This document shows positions 19,220-27,420 of a stretch of 64,000 nucleotides of DNA, piece after piece (position 1 is the stretch's first letter; every line of letters begins with the position of its first letter). Source of the stretch: Ruegeria sp. HKCCD8929 (lineage in GTDB: Bacteria > Pseudomonadota > Alphaproteobacteria > Rhodobacterales > Rhodobacteraceae); assembly GCF_013031405.1 (NCBI RefSeq), contig NZ_WPZY01000008.1:124001-188000 (forward strand). Direction: 5' to 3'. Both the position numbers and the translations under genes were made by a program. The notes beneath the pieces are model-generated. The model ran no database searches. It saw only the letters and a list, made by a program, of their open reading frames with translations, and had not been told where the DNA came from.

Positions 19220-19663
19220 CTAACCATTGGACGAGCTCAGCAGATCAAACCTCAGAAACAGGTGATTAAAGCCCTTGCGCCGTTCGTACCGGATGTCGCT
19301 GGCCAGTTGGCGGATCAGAAACCAGCCGAACCCGCCCTCGGGCAAATCCTGCAACTCGGTCTCAACGCTTGCGGGAATACCCTCCGGCGGTTGCCTATCC
19401 GGTAACGGCAGGCCCGTGTCCGAGATTCGAATCTCCAGCCAATTTGCCCGCAAGGCGCAATTCACCTGAACCTGTGCGGCTTCGACACCGACATAGGCAT
19501 GTTCAACCACATTGTTGATTGCTTCAGCCAGGGCGATCCGTACATCGCCGGCATGGGCTTCGGGCAGCCCCTGTTCGCTAAGCTGCTCCGCAAGCGCTGC
19601 GATCCCCGCGCTTGCCTCGACCTCGGTCGCCGGGAAGGATAATTCAAATCCGTTCTGGTCCAC
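19220..19663 (-). CDS. RsbW-like anti-sigma factor / serine kinase (HATPase_c_2)
   Basis: A 147-residue GHKL ATPase of the RsbW/SpoIIAB type, which switches partners by phosphorylating an antagonist. The N box is EAINNVVEHAY, G1 is RISDTGLPLP, and G2 is GGFGWFLIRQLASD. I use the GTG at 19663 because GGGAG lies 9 bases upstream; a TTG at 19672 would overlap that site. It follows the STAS gene by 21 bases, so the two form a partner-switch pair. No cognate sigma factor or PP2C phosphatase is adjacent; the target is unknown. Confidence 0.88.
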   Translation of the reverse strand: MDQNGFELSFPATEVEASAGIAALAEQLSEQGLPEAHAGDVRIALAEAINNVVEHAYVGVEAAQVQVNCALRANWLEIRISDTGLPLPDRQPPEGIPASVETELQDLPEGGFGWFLIRQLASDIRYERRKGFNHLFLRFDLLSSSNG

Positions 19664-19684
19664 GCCGCTCAACTCCCGGGCGCT

Positions 19685-20023
19685 TCAACCGGCGTCTTCG
19701 GTCAGGGCGTCATCAAGGGATGGGAACAGGTTGAACACCGTGTCCATGCGGGTCAGGCGAAACACCTTCTCCACCACCGGCGTCAGCCCGGCCAGATCCA
19801 GCCTGCGCGCCCCGCCAAGCTGCTTCATCGACGCAACAATCGCCCCCAGGCCGCTGGAATCGATGAAACTGACCCCCGACAGATCCAGAATCACCCGCTC
19901 CGGCCCACCGTCGGTTTCGCTGCGCATATCCTCCTTAAACTGAATGGCCATCGCCGCGTCGATCCGGTCGGCATTGACCGTGATGATCTGCGCATCGCCG
20001 GTCACGGTACTGGTCAGGCTCAT
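19685..20023 (-). CDS. STAS-domain anti-sigma factor antagonist (RsbV-like)
   Basis: A 112-residue single STAS domain. The regulatory phosphoserine region is VSFIDSSGLGAIVASMKQL. In such systems the unphosphorylated form binds the RsbW-like kinase and releases its target. It lies directly upstream of the RsbW-like gene on the same strand and is divergent from the thiolase gene. Confidence 0.92.
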   Translation of the reverse strand: MSLTSTVTGDAQIITVNADRIDAAMAIQFKEDMRSETDGGPERVILDLSGVSFIDSSGLGAIVASMKQLGGARRLDLAGLTPVVEKVFRLTRMDTVFNLFPSLDDALTEDAG

Positions 20024-20122
20024 ATCCGGGGTCCTCCAAATTGCACGAGTTCCGTAGAAATACGCTAGACGGCAATTCTTACCATTCGGTATTCATCTTC
20101 CCGAGATCAGGAGGATTTGCGA

Positions 20123-21295
20123 ATGAAAGAGGTTGTGATCGCAGGCGCGGCACGCACCCCGATGGGTGGGTTTCAGGGCATGTTCGATGGCGTTGGGGCT
20201 GCGGAACTGGGCGGAGCCGCCATCCGTGCCGCACTTGCCGGGGCAGGGACAAAGACAGTGGACGAGGTTTTGATGGGCTGCGTTTTGCCCGCCGGGCAAG
20301 GCCAGGCCCCCGCGCGGCAGGCGGGGTTTGCTGCCGGTCTGGGCGAAGGGGTGCCCGCAACCACGCTCAACAAGATGTGCGGCTCGGGCATGAAGGCGGC
20401 GATGATGGCCTTCGACCAGATCGCGCTGGGCCATGCGGACACTATGATCGCAGGCGGGATGGAGAGCATGACGAACGCCCCGTACCTCTTGCCCAAGATG
20501 CGCGGCGGTGCCCGGATCGGCCATGGTCAGGTGATCGACCACATGTTCCTCGACGGGCTCGAAGACGCCTATGACAAGGGCCGCCTGATGGGCACTTTCG
20601 CCGAGGACTGCGCCGAATCCTACCAGTTCACCCGCGAAGAGCAGGATGAATACGCACTGCAATCCCTCTCCAACGCGCTGGCGGCTCAGGAAAACGGCGC
20701 GTTCGATGGCGAAATCACCCCGGTCACCGTCAAGACCCGCAAGGGCGACCTCTCTCACGAAGCCGACGAGCAACCCAAATCCGCCCGCCCCGACAAGATC
20801 CCTACCCTGAAACCGGCCTTCCGCAAGGACGGCACAGTGACGGCGGCCAACTCCTCCTCGATCTCCGATGGTGCCGCCGCATTGGTGCTGGCCTCCGCCG
20901 AGGCTGCCGACGCGCGGGGTCTCACCGTCCGCGCCCGCATCATGGGCCATGCCAGTCACGCGCAGGCGCCCGGCCTTTTCACAACCGCTCCGGTCCCGGC
21001 GGCGCAGAAACTGCTCGACCGCATCGGTTGGAGCAAGGATGACGTGGACCTGTGGGAGGTCAACGAGGCCTTCGCCGTCGTTCCCATGGCCTTCATGCGC
21101 GAAATGGGCCTTCCCCGCGACAAGGTGAACGTCAACGGTGGCGCCTGTGCGCTGGGCCACCCCATCGGCGCCTCGGGTGCCCGCATCATGGTCACCCTGC
21201 TCAACGCAATGGAAAAGCGTGGCCTCAAACGCGGTGTCGCTGCCATCTGTATCGGTGGCGGCGAAGGCACGGCCATCGCGATCGAACGCCCATGA
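20123..21295 (+). CDS. Acetyl-CoA C-acetyltransferase (thiolase)
   Basis: A 390-residue thiolase that condenses two acetyl-CoA or cleaves 3-ketoacyl-CoA. The catalytic residues are all visible: nucleophile Cys86 in NKMCGSGMKA, His346 in GHPIGASGARI and Cys376 in AICIGGGEG. A CAGGAGG site lies 8 bases before the ATG at 20123; the upstream TTG is unlikely. No phaB or HMG-CoA genes are adjacent, so the pathway (PHB, fatty acids or amino acids) is open. A hairpin repeat begins directly after the stop. Confidence 0.95.
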   Translation: MKEVVIAGAARTPMGGFQGMFDGVGAAELGGAAIRAALAGAGTKTVDEVLMGCVLPAGQGQAPARQAGFAAGLGEGVPATTLNKMCGSGMKAAMMAFDQIALGHADTMIAGGMESMTNAPYLLPKMRGGARIGHGQVIDHMFLDGLEDAYDKGRLMGTFAEDCAESYQFTREEQDEYALQSLSNALAAQENGAFDGEITPVTVKTRKGDLSHEADEQPKSARPDKIPTLKPAFRKDGTVTAANSSSISDGAAALVLASAEAADARGLTVRARIMGHASHAQAPGLFTTAPVPAAQKLLDRIGWSKDDVDLWEVNEAFAVVPMAFMREMGLPRDKVNVNGGACALGHPIGASGARIMVTLLNAMEKRGLKRGVAAICIGGGEGTAIAIERP

Positions 21296-21366
21296 CTTCT
21301 TCTGTTCGAAAATATCCTCGGGGGTGAATTGACCCTTGGGTCAAGAGGGGGCAGACAGCCCCCTCA
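21296..21366. repeat. Intergenic hairpin repeat, copy A
   Basis: Starts with CTTCTTCTGTTC, continues AAAATATCC and a G run, and ends with a GGGGGCAGACAGCCCCCT hairpin, with an internal GACCC/GGGTC hairpin. The same blocks occur in reverse orientation at 38571-38615, so this is a dispersed element. It starts one base after the thiolase stop. Confidence 0.75.
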
Positions 21367-21391
21367 GCCGACCTCGACCAAAGGCACCGAC

Positions 21392-21844
21392 ATGACCGCC
21401 GACTACGACACGCTCGCCAAGACCATCGCCGCGCTGACCGAAGGCGAAACCGATGAGATCGCCCTGATGGCCACGGTTGCCTGCGAGGTGCACCATTCCG
21501 ACGACCGGTTCGACTGGACCGGCTTCTACCGCGTCACCGAACCGGGCCTGCTCAAGATCGGACCCTATCAGGGCGGCCATGGCTGTCTGATGATCCCGTT
21601 CGACCGGGGCGTCTGCGGCGCTGCCGCCCGCACGGGCGAAGTGCAACTGGTGCCGGATGTCGATGCCTTCCCCGGCCACATCGCCTGCGCCTCGTCCACC
21701 CGGTCCGAGCTCGTCTTACCTGTTCGAAACGCGAGCGGAGATATCATCGCGGTATTCGACATCGACAGCGATCAGGCGGATGCGTTCAGCCAGACGGACG
21801 CCCAGGTGCTGACCGCGATTTTGTCGCAGACCTTCGCAGGATAG
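21392..21844 (+). CDS. msrC: Free methionine-(R)-sulfoxide reductase (GAF domain)
   Basis: A 150-residue GAF-domain enzyme that reduces free Met-R-sulfoxide. The family's three redox-relevant cysteines are in place: Cys65 (GHGCLMIPF), Cys75 (RGVCGAAA) and Cys99 (FPGHIACASSTRSELVLPV). The WTGFYRV motif lines the pocket. The start at 21392 gives the normal length. It is separated from the thiolase by a hairpin repeat, so it may be transcribed on its own. Confidence 0.9.
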   Translation: MTADYDTLAKTIAALTEGETDEIALMATVACEVHHSDDRFDWTGFYRVTEPGLLKIGPYQGGHGCLMIPFDRGVCGAAARTGEVQLVPDVDAFPGHIACASSTRSELVLPVRNASGDIIAVFDIDSDQADAFSQTDAQVLTAILSQTFAG

Positions 21845-21889
21845 CGAGCCGTTACAGGGTCGGCCTGCAACAGGGCCCGTCGGACAGAC

Positions 21890-21909
21890 AGGCCCCGGCC
21901 AAGGGGCCT
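21890..21909. terminator. Hairpin between convergent msrC and the PfkB kinase
   Basis: Perfect 7-bp stem AGGCCCC/GGGGCCT with a 6-nt loop, midway between two convergent stops. There is no T run on either side, so termination is a guess from position. Confidence 0.4.
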
Positions 21910-21919
21910 AGCGGTGCAG

Positions 21920-22909
21920 CTACAGCAGCCCTTCCGTACGCAGGAGTTCCAGCATGTTTGCCTCGGGCCGTGGACCTATATGACTGATCACCTCACGGGC
22001 GCAGACGCAGCCGATGCGGGCACAGGTCTCCAGATCGCGGCCCGTTGCCATCCCGAACAGGAACCCGGCGGCGAACTGATCGCCCGCGCCGGTCGCGTCC
22101 ACCGGCACAACCTTTTCCACCGGTACGTCGATCCGCTTTCCTTCGCTCAGCACAGTCACACCATCGCCGGAACGGGTGCAGATGACCAGCGGGCAGATGG
22201 CCGAGGTTTTGGTCAATGCTTCTTCCAGATCGTCGGTTTCATAGAGCGATCGGATTTCGGCTTCGTTGCCGATCACAAAATCCAGATCGTTCTCGATCAG
22301 CGACAGAAAATCCGCCCGATGCCGCTCAACGCAGAACGGGTCCGAGATCGCGATACCGGTTTTACCGCCGCCTTCGTGGCAATCACGCGCCGCTTCCATG
22401 AAAGCGGTCTTGCCCTTGTCCTTGTCGAACAGATAGCCCTCGAGGAACATGATCTGACTGTTCCCCGCCACATCCTTGGAGACGTCTTTCGACGATAGCT
22501 CCGACGAGATCCCCAGATAGGTGTTCATCGACCGCTCGCCATCGGGCGAGACGAAGATCATCGACCGGGATGTGGGCAACTCGCCACCGGCGACCGGCGG
22601 GTTCACGAAATCCACCCCATCCTCGTTCATCGCATCCGCGTAGAACCGCCCCAAAGCGTCGTCATGGACCCGGCCAATGAACGCGGAATCCAGCCCTAGC
22701 GCGCCTGCACCCGCAATGGTGTTAGCCACAGAACCGCCCGGTGTCTGCACCCGGCTGTCCATCGCGGCATAGAGCACTTCGCCCCGCTCGCGCTCGATCA
22801 GTTGCATGATCCCTTTCTCGATCCCCATGAGGTCGAGAAAGCTGTCGTCGCTCTGCGAGATGACGTCCACGACGGCATTGCCGATGCCGACGAGCTGGTA
22901 GGTTTTCAT
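21920..22909 (-). CDS. Adenosine kinase / PfkB family carbohydrate kinase
   Basis: A 329-residue ribokinase-fold enzyme. The signature DATGAGDQFAAGFL with catalytic Asp277 is present, and an N-terminal GG motif lies in TPGGSVANTIAGAGALG. YLFDKDKGK and ISDPFCVERHR match the subgroup usually annotated as adenosine kinase in alphaproteobacteria, which returns adenosine to AMP. The substrate is inferred from similarity only. Its ATG overlaps the nth stop (ATGA, 22906-22909), so the two are translated together. Confidence 0.87.
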   Translation of the reverse strand: MKTYQLVGIGNAVVDVISQSDDSFLDLMGIEKGIMQLIERERGEVLYAAMDSRVQTPGGSVANTIAGAGALGLDSAFIGRVHDDALGRFYADAMNEDGVDFVNPPVAGGELPTSRSMIFVSPDGERSMNTYLGISSELSSKDVSKDVAGNSQIMFLEGYLFDKDKGKTAFMEAARDCHEGGGKTGIAISDPFCVERHRADFLSLIENDLDFVIGNEAEIRSLYETDDLEEALTKTSAICPLVICTRSGDGVTVLSEGKRIDVPVEKVVPVDATGAGDQFAAGFLFGMATGRDLETCARIGCVCAREVISHIGPRPEANMLELLRTEGLL

Positions 22910-23550
22910 AGATTCTTGTCCTCGAATTGGCACAGGTCGCGGATGAGGCAGGTGCCGCACATCGGCTTGCGTGCTTTGCAGTGATAACGGCCATGCAGGA
23001 TCAGCCAGTGATGGGCGTGAAGCTGAAAATCGGCCGGGATGTTGTCCTCTATGGCGCGTTCGACGGCATCCACGTCCTTGCCGGGGCAGATGCCGGTGCG
23101 GTTGCCGACGCGGAAAATGTGGGTGTCCACCGCCTGCGCCGGGTGCCGCCACCACATGTTCAGAACTACATTGGCGGTCTTGCGCCCCACGCCGGGCAAC
23201 GATTGCAGCGCCGCGCGCGAATTGGGGACCTCGCCGCCGTACTCCTCGACCAGAATACGCGACAGTTTCATCACGTTCTTGGCTTTGTTGCGATAAAGCC
23301 CGATGGTTTTGATATGCTCGATCAGCTTGTCCTCGCCCAGATCGAGCATCTTTTGCGGCGTGTCGGCAATCTTGAACAGCGCCCGGGTGGCCTTGTTTAC
23401 GCCCGCATCCGTCGCCTGCGCACTCAGTGCCACGGCGACGACCAGCGTGTAGACGTTGACATGCTCAAGCTCGCCTTTCGGCTCGGGCTCGGCTGCCTGA
23501 AACCGCGTGAAAATCTCGCGGATCGTATGATAATCGAGTTGCTTTGCCAT
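22906..23550 (-). CDS. nth: Endonuclease III
   Basis: A 214-residue DNA glycosylase/AP lyase for oxidised pyrimidines. The helix-hairpin-helix LPGVGRKTANVV contains catalytic Lys124, and Asp142 lies in VDTHIFRVGNR. The C-terminal [4Fe-4S] loop is complete: Cys191, Cys198, Cys201 and Cys207. I start at 23550 (MAKQLDYHTI) with AAGG upstream; an upstream ATG at 23586 adds 12 residues. It is the first gene of the nth-kinase pair. Confidence 0.96.
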   Translation of the reverse strand: MAKQLDYHTIREIFTRFQAAEPEPKGELEHVNVYTLVVAVALSAQATDAGVNKATRALFKIADTPQKMLDLGEDKLIEHIKTIGLYRNKAKNVMKLSRILVEEYGGEVPNSRAALQSLPGVGRKTANVVLNMWWRHPAQAVDTHIFRVGNRTGICPGKDVDAVERAIEDNIPADFQLHAHHWLILHGRYHCKARKPMCGTCLIRDLCQFEDKNL

Positions 23551-23607
23551 CCGGGCCTTAATGCCGTGCGGCGAAACGAGCCGCAATTGAAAATAGGCGC
23601 AGGGGCC

Positions 23608-24510
23608 CTACGAATCCTGGGAGATGTGCCGTTTTGCGACAGCAACGGCGGCAAATTCCGCCGGAGTTTCATCCCCGCCCGGACAGAAGCTAGCCACAAA
23701 CGGCCCGTCCGGTACATCCGGGAAATGCGCCACCAGATTGGCGGAGAACGGGCCACAACCCGCGTGCCCGAGAATGCGCCCGACAGGATCGGCCTCGCCA
23801 ATCATCAAACCCAGCCCATAGCCCGTTTTGCGCCAGACCCGACTGGGAATGGCCGGGCCGTTCATCGCATGGGCCTGCATCTGCGCCTTGCTGGCCTCTG
23901 AAAGCACATCGCCATGCAGCAGCGCTTGCAGCAAATGCAGCGCATCCAGCGCAGTTCCCATCAGGCAGCCGTGATAAACCCAGCCGGGGTGGTAGCCTTT
24001 CGCGTCCCAGAGCAGCCGGTCGAAATCCGCTCGCGTCTCAGCCAGCTTTGCCGACAGGCCCAGAGGAGCGCAAACCTGCGTTTCGATGATGTCTCGCAGC
24101 GGCATATCATGCAGCCGCTCCAGAAATTGGCGCAGCAGCAGATACCCAAGGTTGGAATACATCCAGCCCTCGCCCGGAGGATAAGCCAGCTCCCGATAGC
24201 GAGTTTCGCTCAATACCTGCTCTACCGGCCACGGGTCCTCACCCGCTGCCACAGCCGCGCCATAAGACGGAAGCGGGCCGTAGTCCCGCAGCCCGGTGCG
24301 GTGCTGCATCAGTTGGCGCAGCGTGAAGGGGTGATCGTCGTAAGGAGCGTCCAGATCGCACAGGCCGCGTTCACTGGCTTTCAGCACAAGCGCGGCGATC
24401 ACCGGTTTGGTGAAACTCCACCAGGGAAACAGGGCTGGCCCGCCTTCATCCAGCAGAACAGCCCCTGTCCGGTCTATGGCCGCCGAAATCACCCTGTCAC
24501 CTCTATGCAT
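23608..24510 (-). CDS. Beta-lactamase family serine hydrolase (class C-like)
   Basis: A 300-residue penicillin-binding-protein-like hydrolase. The SxxK motif is Ser32-Phe-Thr-Lys35 in WWSFTKPV and the YxN motif is Tyr119-Ser-Asn121. LRQLMQHRTGLRDYG is the usual following stretch. There is no visible signal peptide, so it is probably a cytosolic esterase or peptidase rather than a resistance enzyme. It is divergent from the Ada-like gene. Confidence 0.88.
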   Translation of the reverse strand: MHRGDRVISAAIDRTGAVLLDEGGPALFPWWSFTKPVIAALVLKASERGLCDLDAPYDDHPFTLRQLMQHRTGLRDYGPLPSYGAAVAAGEDPWPVEQVLSETRYRELAYPPGEGWMYSNLGYLLLRQFLERLHDMPLRDIIETQVCAPLGLSAKLAETRADFDRLLWDAKGYHPGWVYHGCLMGTALDALHLLQALLHGDVLSEASKAQMQAHAMNGPAIPSRVWRKTGYGLGLMIGEADPVGRILGHAGCGPFSANLVAHFPDVPDGPFVASFCPGGDETPAEFAAVAVAKRHISQDS

Positions 24511-24633
24511 GTTCGTTGATTGGCGGCAGGATAGGTCAGGGTGATCCGGGAAGAAATGCGGTTGCGCAAGTTCCGGGTCGCGTGCCCGGTGGGGCAGGGG
24601 GTAGACTGACCTCAAATCGCAAAGAGGTGTGTC

Positions 24634-25485
24634 ATGAATATTCGAACCGGTGAGGAAGGCTATCACTATGGCGTCATGCGCCGGGCGATCGAGCTGATCG
24701 ATCAAAACGACAAGACGCTATCGCTCGAGGAACTCGCGGCGCAGATGAATATGAGCCCCGCGCATTTCCAGCGCCTGTTTTCGCGCTGGGCCGGGGTTTC
24801 GCCCAAGAAATTCCAGCAATATCTGACGCTGGGCCATGCCAAGGCACTGCTTGCAGATCGTTTTACGACGCTTGAGGCGGCGCACAGCGTCGGACTATCC
24901 GGGACTGGCCGCCTGCACGACCTTTTTGTCCGATGGGAAGCGATGAGCCCCGGCGAATACGCCCGCAAGGGCGAGGGGCTGCGCATCTATTGGCGGTGGT
25001 TCGAAAGCCCCTTTGGCCCGGCCATAGTGATGGGCACCGACAAGGGCATCTGCGGTGTCGGCTTTGCCGCCGAAACAGGCGAGAAAGCGGCGATGGAGGA
25101 TCTGTTTTCGCGCTGGCCCAAGGCAGAGTTTGTCGAGGATCCGATGCGACTGCGCCCCTGGGCTCTCAGCGCCTTCGGCAGTGCCAGCGACCGGCTGGAA
25201 CCGACCCCGCTCTACCTCATCGGGGCGCCCCTGCAGATCAAGGTGTGGGAGGCGCTGCTTCACATCCCTTCGGGCCATGTCACCACCTATTCCGAAATCG
25301 CGCAGACCATCGGCAATCCACAGGCGGTGCGCGCAGTGGGCACCGCTGTCGGGCGCAATCCGATCAGTTGGCTGATCCCCTGCCACCGCGCCCTGCGCAA
25401 GTCCGGCGGTCTGGGCGGTTACCACTGGGGCCTGCCCGTCAAACGCGCCATGCTGGCCTATGAGGCAGCGCGGGCCGAGGCCTAG
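24634..25485 (+). CDS. AraC-type HTH fused to methylated-DNA-protein-cysteine methyltransferase (Ada-like)
   Basis: A 283-residue two-domain protein. Residues about 15-110 are an AraC/XylS HTH (SLEELAAQMNMSPAHFQRLF and RLHDLFVRWEAMSPGEYA). Residues about 120-280 are an MGMT/Ogt domain with acceptor Cys250 in LIPCHRALRKSGGLGGYHWG, which removes O6-methyl groups from guanine. The N-terminal Cys/zinc domain of E. coli Ada, which senses methylphosphotriesters, is missing, so how the HTH would be activated is unclear. The stop codon overlaps that of the convergent 58-residue ORF. Confidence 0.93.
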   Translation: MNIRTGEEGYHYGVMRRAIELIDQNDKTLSLEELAAQMNMSPAHFQRLFSRWAGVSPKKFQQYLTLGHAKALLADRFTTLEAAHSVGLSGTGRLHDLFVRWEAMSPGEYARKGEGLRIYWRWFESPFGPAIVMGTDKGICGVGFAAETGEKAAMEDLFSRWPKAEFVEDPMRLRPWALSAFGSASDRLEPTPLYLIGAPLQIKVWEALLHIPSGHVTTYSEIAQTIGNPQAVRAVGTAVGRNPISWLIPCHRALRKSGGLGGYHWGLPVKRAMLAYEAARAEA

Positions 25486-25658
25486 GCCACACTCCGCCGC
25501 CAGAACGGAGCCAGCAAGAACTTCCGTCTGCGTCTGACCGGCTGGGGTGCGCGCTGAGCCGCCAGTTCACGTTCGATCTCGTATGCGCGCAGAGAGTGAT
25601 CCTGGGACCAACGGTCCAATTTCAGGGTCATGAGGACATGGTTGTCGTAGAAGGTCAT
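25482..25658 (-). CDS. Small basic hypothetical protein
   Basis: A possible 58-residue protein that I do not recognise. Support comes from a strong site (GGAGGGAAG) at a good distance before the ATG at 25658, and from acidic-then-basic composition typical of a real small protein (MTFYDNHVLMTLKLDRWSQD at the start, RRRRKFLLAPFWRR near the end). It is convergent with the Ada-like gene, and both stops use the CTAG at 25482-25485. It is divergent from the WYL regulator. A longer frame start at 25703 lacks a site. Confidence 0.55.
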   Translation of the reverse strand: MTFYDNHVLMTLKLDRWSQDHSLRAYEIERELAAQRAPQPVRRRRKFLLAPFWRRSVA

Positions 25659-25767
25659 CTTTTGCTTCCCTCCAGTTTTTCGGCTCAGTCTCATAATGGC
25701 CAAGCCCTCCTGACATCCCGTTGTCAGTGGGGTGTGCTAGGCTGTCAGCAGCTTGACGGAGACATCC

Positions 25768-26463
25768 ATGCGTCGTTTGACCCGCCTGTTCGAAATCATC
25801 CAGATTCTGCGCGCCGCTGATGGTCCGGTCACGGCTGAGGTGCTGGCCGAACAGCTTGAGGTTTCGGTGCGCACGATCTACCGCGACATCGCGGCCCTGC
25901 AAGCCATGCGCACGCCCATCGAAGGTGAGGCCGGGCTGGGTTATGTCATGCGTCGCGGCTACGACCTGCCGCCGCTCAATTTCGATGCCGAAGAGGTCGA
26001 GGCACTGCGCGTCGGCCTGTCGATGCTGGCCCGAACCGGGGACAGCGCGTTGCAGCAGGCGGCCCAGCGGATTTGCCACAAGATCGAGGCGCTGCATGAC
26101 CCCGCGGACTGGTTGCAGGTCGCGCCATGGGGGGCGCCTGCTGACGACCCGATGCGGGGCTGCGTCTCGGTTTCGCTGCTGCGCGGGGCGATCCGGGAGG
26201 AGCGCAAGCTGCGGCTGACCTATCGGGACGGCGACGATAATGAGACAGACCGCGTGGTGCGCCCCGTGGCGCTCATCTATCACCTGGAATGCACCATGCT
26301 GGCGGGTTGGTGCGAATTACGGCAGGCGTTCCGGAATTTCCGGGTTGATCGGATCTGGAGCTGTGAACCGCTTGAGATGCGTTTTACCGGGCAGGGCAAT
26401 ACCTTGCGCGAAATCTGGCAGGAGCAGGACCGGTGGGAGGAATGGGGCCCCACGGTTCAGTAG
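25768..26463 (+). CDS. YafY/WYL-domain transcriptional regulator
   Basis: A 231-residue regulator with an N-terminal DeoR-type HTH (MRRLTRLFEIIQILRAAD, then VRTIYRDIAALQAMRTPIEGEAGLGY) and a C-terminal WYL ligand-sensing domain (LRLTYRDGDDNETDRVVRPVALIYHLECTMLAGWCELRQAFRNFRVDRI). WYL regulators often respond to nucleic-acid or small ligands. Its target may be the small divergent gene; this is inference. Start ATG 25768 follows GGAGA. Confidence 0.92.
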   Translation: MRRLTRLFEIIQILRAADGPVTAEVLAEQLEVSVRTIYRDIAALQAMRTPIEGEAGLGYVMRRGYDLPPLNFDAEEVEALRVGLSMLARTGDSALQQAAQRICHKIEALHDPADWLQVAPWGAPADDPMRGCVSVSLLRGAIREERKLRLTYRDGDDNETDRVVRPVALIYHLECTMLAGWCELRQAFRNFRVDRIWSCEPLEMRFTGQGNTLREIWQEQDRWEEWGPTVQ

Positions 26464-26507
26464 GCTGAGTTTTGGGCGGGGAATTGCCGATATCACCGCA
26501 TTGTTGC

Positions 26508-26537
26508 TTGAGCCCGCTCTGATCCGCCGTGTTATAC
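26508..26537 (+). promoter_or_regulatory. Possible sigma-70-like promoter of the OmpA-lipoprotein gene
   Basis: TTGAGC, an 18-base spacer and TTATAC, ending 56 bases before the lipoprotein start. Weak consensus, called by position only. Confidence 0.3.
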
Positions 26538-26593
26538 AGGACAGGAATGAAACAAACCCGAACCAACCGGGTCCCTGAGCAGAAGGTGAATCC

Positions 26594-27262
26594 ATGACGA
26601 TTTCGAAATTTGCGCTGGCAAGTGGTCTGAGCGCTGTACTGGTTCTGAGTGCCTGCACCGATCCGCTGACCCTCAGCACGCAAACCGACCCGAACCAGAA
26701 CGCAAGGCAGGGCGCCTTACTGGGCGGTCTTGTCGGCGCCGGGGTTGGCGCCATTGCCAACGATTCCGACCCGGGGCTGGGTGCTCTGGCCGGCGCGGCC
26801 ATCGGTGCCGCAGCGGGCGGCATCGCGGGCAACCAGCTGGACCGGCAGGCCGCCGAGTTGCGCCAGCAGCTGGCCAATGATGGCATCACCATCACCAATA
26901 CCGGCGATAGGCTGGTGGTCTCGGTGCCCAACGACATAACGTTCGACACCGACAGCTACACGGTTCGCCCGGCGCTGCGGGCCGACCTGCAGAGGGTGGC
27001 GCAGAACTTGCTGCGCTATCCTGACTCCAGCGTACAGATCATCGGCCACACCGACAGCGATGGCGATGCCGGGTACAATCAGGGCCTGTCCGAGCGCCGC
27101 GCCAACGCGGTGGCCGATATCCTGCAGGCCGGCGGCGTGACCTATGGCCGGATCTCGACCATCGGTCAGGGCGAGAACAACCCGATCGCCTCGAACCTGA
27201 CACCGGCGGGCAAGGCGCAGAACCGTCGGGTCGAGATCGTGATCATCCCGCGCAGCGCGTGA
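26594..27262 (+). CDS. OmpA-family lipoprotein with glycine-zipper domain (YiaD-like)
   Basis: A 222-residue outer-membrane lipoprotein. The lipobox is VLSAC with Cys21. A glycine-zipper segment follows (GALLGGLVGAGVGAIA and GALAGAAIGAAAGGIAGNQ). The C-terminal OmpA domain (about 110-220) contains ITFDTDSYTVRP and GHTDSDGDAGYNQGLSERRA, which bind peptidoglycan. It is probably an envelope-tethering protein. It has its own terminator. Confidence 0.93.
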   Translation: MTISKFALASGLSAVLVLSACTDPLTLSTQTDPNQNARQGALLGGLVGAGVGAIANDSDPGLGALAGAAIGAAAGGIAGNQLDRQAAELRQQLANDGITITNTGDRLVVSVPNDITFDTDSYTVRPALRADLQRVAQNLLRYPDSSVQIIGHTDSDGDAGYNQGLSERRANAVADILQAGGVTYGRISTIGQGENNPIASNLTPAGKAQNRRVEIVIIPRSA

Positions 27263-27284
27263 TCGCACCAGAACTGACGAAGAG

Positions 27285-27313
27285 AAGGGGTCGCACCATG
27301 CGGCCTCTTTTTT
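27285..27313 (+). terminator. Rho-independent terminator of the OmpA-lipoprotein gene
   Basis: Ten-bp stem AAGGGGTCGC/GCGGCCTCTT with two G-U pairs, a 5-nt loop and a T run to 27313. It starts 23 bases after the stop. Confidence 0.88.
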
Positions 27314-27420
27314 GGTTGGAAGGATATGCAGAAATCCACACGCCTTGCGCGCGGTCAGGGGTTTGGCTCGGCGCATCCACCCGCTAGGTATGGTCGGAAT
27401 GATGTATTTCGGAGGCACGA

